Source: Hermatobates lingyangjiaoensis
Taxonomy: Eukaryota > Arthropoda > Insecta > Hemiptera > Hermatobatidae
DNA length: 64,000 bases
NCBI GenBank assembly: GCA_026182355.1
Contig: JAPFBL010000255.1
Span: forward strand, 4,775,501-4,839,500
Direction: 5' to 3'
Shown piece by piece: positions 61,859 to 64,000 of this stretch. Every line of letters begins with the position of its first letter. Position 1 is the first letter of the stretch. The notes beneath the pieces were generated by a model. That model searched no databases, was not told the DNA's origin, and was given only the letters and a program-made list of their open reading frames with translations. Position numbers and translations under genes: made by a program.

Positions 61859-62765
61859 CACTTATAATAAATTTGAGTTTAGTGGACTTCAGATTTCTCA
61901 GGTGCTTCACATCAAGTTTCTATCTGATATTTTTGTAAATTATTCGTGTTTATTTCTCGAATGAATATCGACATACTTTGTTGTGAAAATAATTATTCCA
62001 TTAATTAATGGAATGATTCCATAATAATGGTTCCATTAATTATCTATTCTAATATTCTTGGTAGAAATGATAAACAATTTATTAATAGATTATTGTTTTA
62101 AACTTTAAAACATTAGAAAGACCCATAGTGTTCATTAATCTCCTTTTAATCTAAAATTAATTTAAAATCTGACTACATGGGCAGAAAAGTTAGTATAGCA
62201 AACAGATTGAAAATCTCAAAACAGTGAAATATATTTTATAAATTGAGATTAAATGAGAAACAAAAATTGAAATTCATTTAGAATAAAATGAATAAATGAT
62301 TTGAAGAGTATTTACGAAAGGATTTGTGGGTTATGTGTCAGCAAGTTAAGATTTATTTCCGCTTCGTAGCAGGGATCTCGAGTTGTCCTGAAAACCGCGA
62401 TTTAAATTATAAACCCCTACCCGTTCCATTTTCTAGACACTATCCTATCCTGCTGTAATCAAGTTAATCGTACCTCAAAATACCATGACCAAACTTGTAG
62501 TACTTAGAAGAATGATTACCATGTTTTTGTTTGTTAGAATGGTAATTAGAATTTATTTGATAACATATAATTAATATGCATATAAAGTACAGATAAAACA
62601 CTATTGTTGTTAATCATCTCCAAATCCTAATTGGTTCTTTCTATTTCTCTTCCCAAGCATTCCTCTGTTAAGGCTTATTTGAAAAGAAAAAAAAATGTAT
62701 AAACCTTCTTCAGTTTTTTAAATAATTTCTTGCAATTTAAAATCTCGAGTGGCCTACACTCAACA
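61859..62765. other. No gene seen
   Basis: AT-rich DNA with a short duplicated TTCCATTAATTA-type motif at 61995-62042. A patch at 62330-62480 is slightly GC-richer and unassigned. Confidence 0.35.
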
Positions 62766-64000
62766 TTACTGTAAGTAAACATACTCGTAATATCAAACTT
62801 CTAGATAATCAATTGTGTATTTGTATTTAACTGTTGTTATCCATTAAATGCATTCATTAGGTCCCACTAATTTTGGGGATATCGTTTAAAATTTTGAACC
62901 TCCGTTGTAATCGGTCCAATACCATGTGAATTGGTTTGTATTCCACTTAATCGAATACCACATTACATTGCAATCAGGTAAGTGAGTTTCAGAAACTCCG
63001 GCGGTATGTATATGTATATGTATAGAAAAAATGACATCTAATTGATCATTTCAATTAGTTATTATAAAGTATAATTCTAATAATGAATACAAGTTATATT
63101 GACTTAAATAACTACACAATTATTTTTTTTGTTTGATATTATAGTTATGGTCACCTAAGAACGTGATATTATTACAACAGTATACATTTTTCAAAGTTAT
63201 ATTTTGTTAACGTTCCTTGCTCAAAATGAATACCATCCTCTTACGTGATATCAAACATCATTTATTTACTTATGAATTTAGTAAGTTTACAAGATTTTAT
63301 TCACATAAAACCAAATGTCTTATTTTAATAAAAATAAAGAACGTTGCATCGTTTATCAGACAGCAAAGTCTCTGCCCCAGGGAACACACACCTTTCCCTC
63401 CGAATCGCACAATCAGACAAGCCTACCACAACACCAAGTAATCAATATAAAACTGACATTAATTTTTGTTGAAGGGAACGACATATAGATTAATTGCAGC
63501 TTTTGTGAGATAAATCCATCATACTATGCAAAGCATACAAATTTATGTTTATTGGCGGTGATTTTTTTACATGTAAAAATATTATTCCTCTTACATCTTA
63601 TATAAGTCAATAAACTATTTAAGTTTTTTCATTATATACATCAATTTCACTTCAGTGGTTCTATCAAAAAATGCTTAAGTCAATGTAAACAATGTTAAAA
63701 GATATCAAAAATTCGATAAGCATAGCAAGTAATCCGATCCCTTAGTCTAGGATGAACATTCAATTTTATAGCGTTATTTCGCTTTTCCACAATTGAAATT
63801 ACTTCAATTTTTTTTTCTTAATTGCTAATTTTTTGTTCAATTTTTTGACAAATTTGCAGAGATCTTTAATAAACCGTTTAGCGTCAAAAAAAATCTTCTG
63901 AAAACCGAAAATGGACTGTAACGCACCTTTGATGAACGTAATGTTGAAAAAATTATCTTTTCTCCACATTCTCCACATAATGTTCTATTTCTAGGTATAG
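62766..64000 (+). mobile_element. Element R, copy R3 (runs off the window)
   Basis: The left flank GAGTGGCCTACACTC (62748-62762) equals that of R1 (24214-24227, GAGTGGCCTACACT). ACATTACTGTAAGTAA follows as a decayed TIR. The body from 63570 matches R1 from 24945 (TATTATTCCTCTTACATCT, CAATGTAAACAATGT, GTTTAGCGTCAAAAAAA, ACTGTAACGCACC). The 3' end lies beyond position 64000. Sharing of the flank suggests that the true element starts a little outside the TIR defined on R1. Confidence 0.65.

Overview
This is an AT-rich (A+T clearly dominant), gene-poor stretch of an animal nuclear genome. No complete host gene is visible. Nearly everything recognisable is mobile or repetitive: Penelope-like retroelements (PLEs) with hammerhead-ribozyme-like termini, a decayed Helitron and a short relative, tRNA-derived SINEs, a terminal-inverted-repeat element, two minisatellites, many (TA)n runs, and a nuclear copy of mitochondrial DNA. 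The mitochondrial piece reads as ND4L followed by ND4, with TGA used as Trp and a T-rich coding strand. That fits an invertebrate mitochondrial code, perhaps an arthropod; the species cannot be named from this window.

Layout. 1-4.8 kb: plain AT-rich DNA with one PLE end (about 1.3 kb) and a 5'-truncated SINE. 4.85-6.0 kb: eight copies of a 142-bp satellite unit. 6-13.4 kb: nothing firm. 13.4-13.9 kb: composite PLE cluster. 17.85-18.7 kb: a 27-bp triplet repeat, then the mitochondrial insertion. 19.7 kb: long (TA)n. 20.2 kb: a possible small exon. 22.75-23.2 kb: 63-bp minisatellite with a three-unit higher-order pattern. 23.9-28.1 kb: PLE end, TIR element (R1) and degraded Helitron. 31.3-32.0 kb: inverted pair of PLE ends with complete hammerhead cores, then another fold-back. 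36.0-37.8 kb: PLE with a GIY-YIG endonuclease end joined to a second N-terminal piece. 41.1-41.5 kb: short Helitron relative. 43-44.4 kb: more PLE ends. 50.1 kb: SINE. 53.9-54.9 kb: best PLE coding fragment (end of reverse transcriptase plus GIY-YIG endonuclease). 57.5-59.2 kb: dense PLE cluster, one member split by a SINE. 60.4-64 kb: two more R copies and a SINE.

How it fits together. The PLE pieces share a plan: palindromic ends carrying a CUGANGA...GAAA core followed by a very short self-complementary stem III, with borders falling in (TA)n. This matches the known association of Penelope elements with type I hammerhead ribozymes. Several sequence-distinct terminal families are packed in this window, and TA microsatellites look like preferred landing or joining sites. 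The Helitron helicase relic, the SINEs and the R elements are independent invaders; nesting shows at least one SINE is younger than its PLE host copy.
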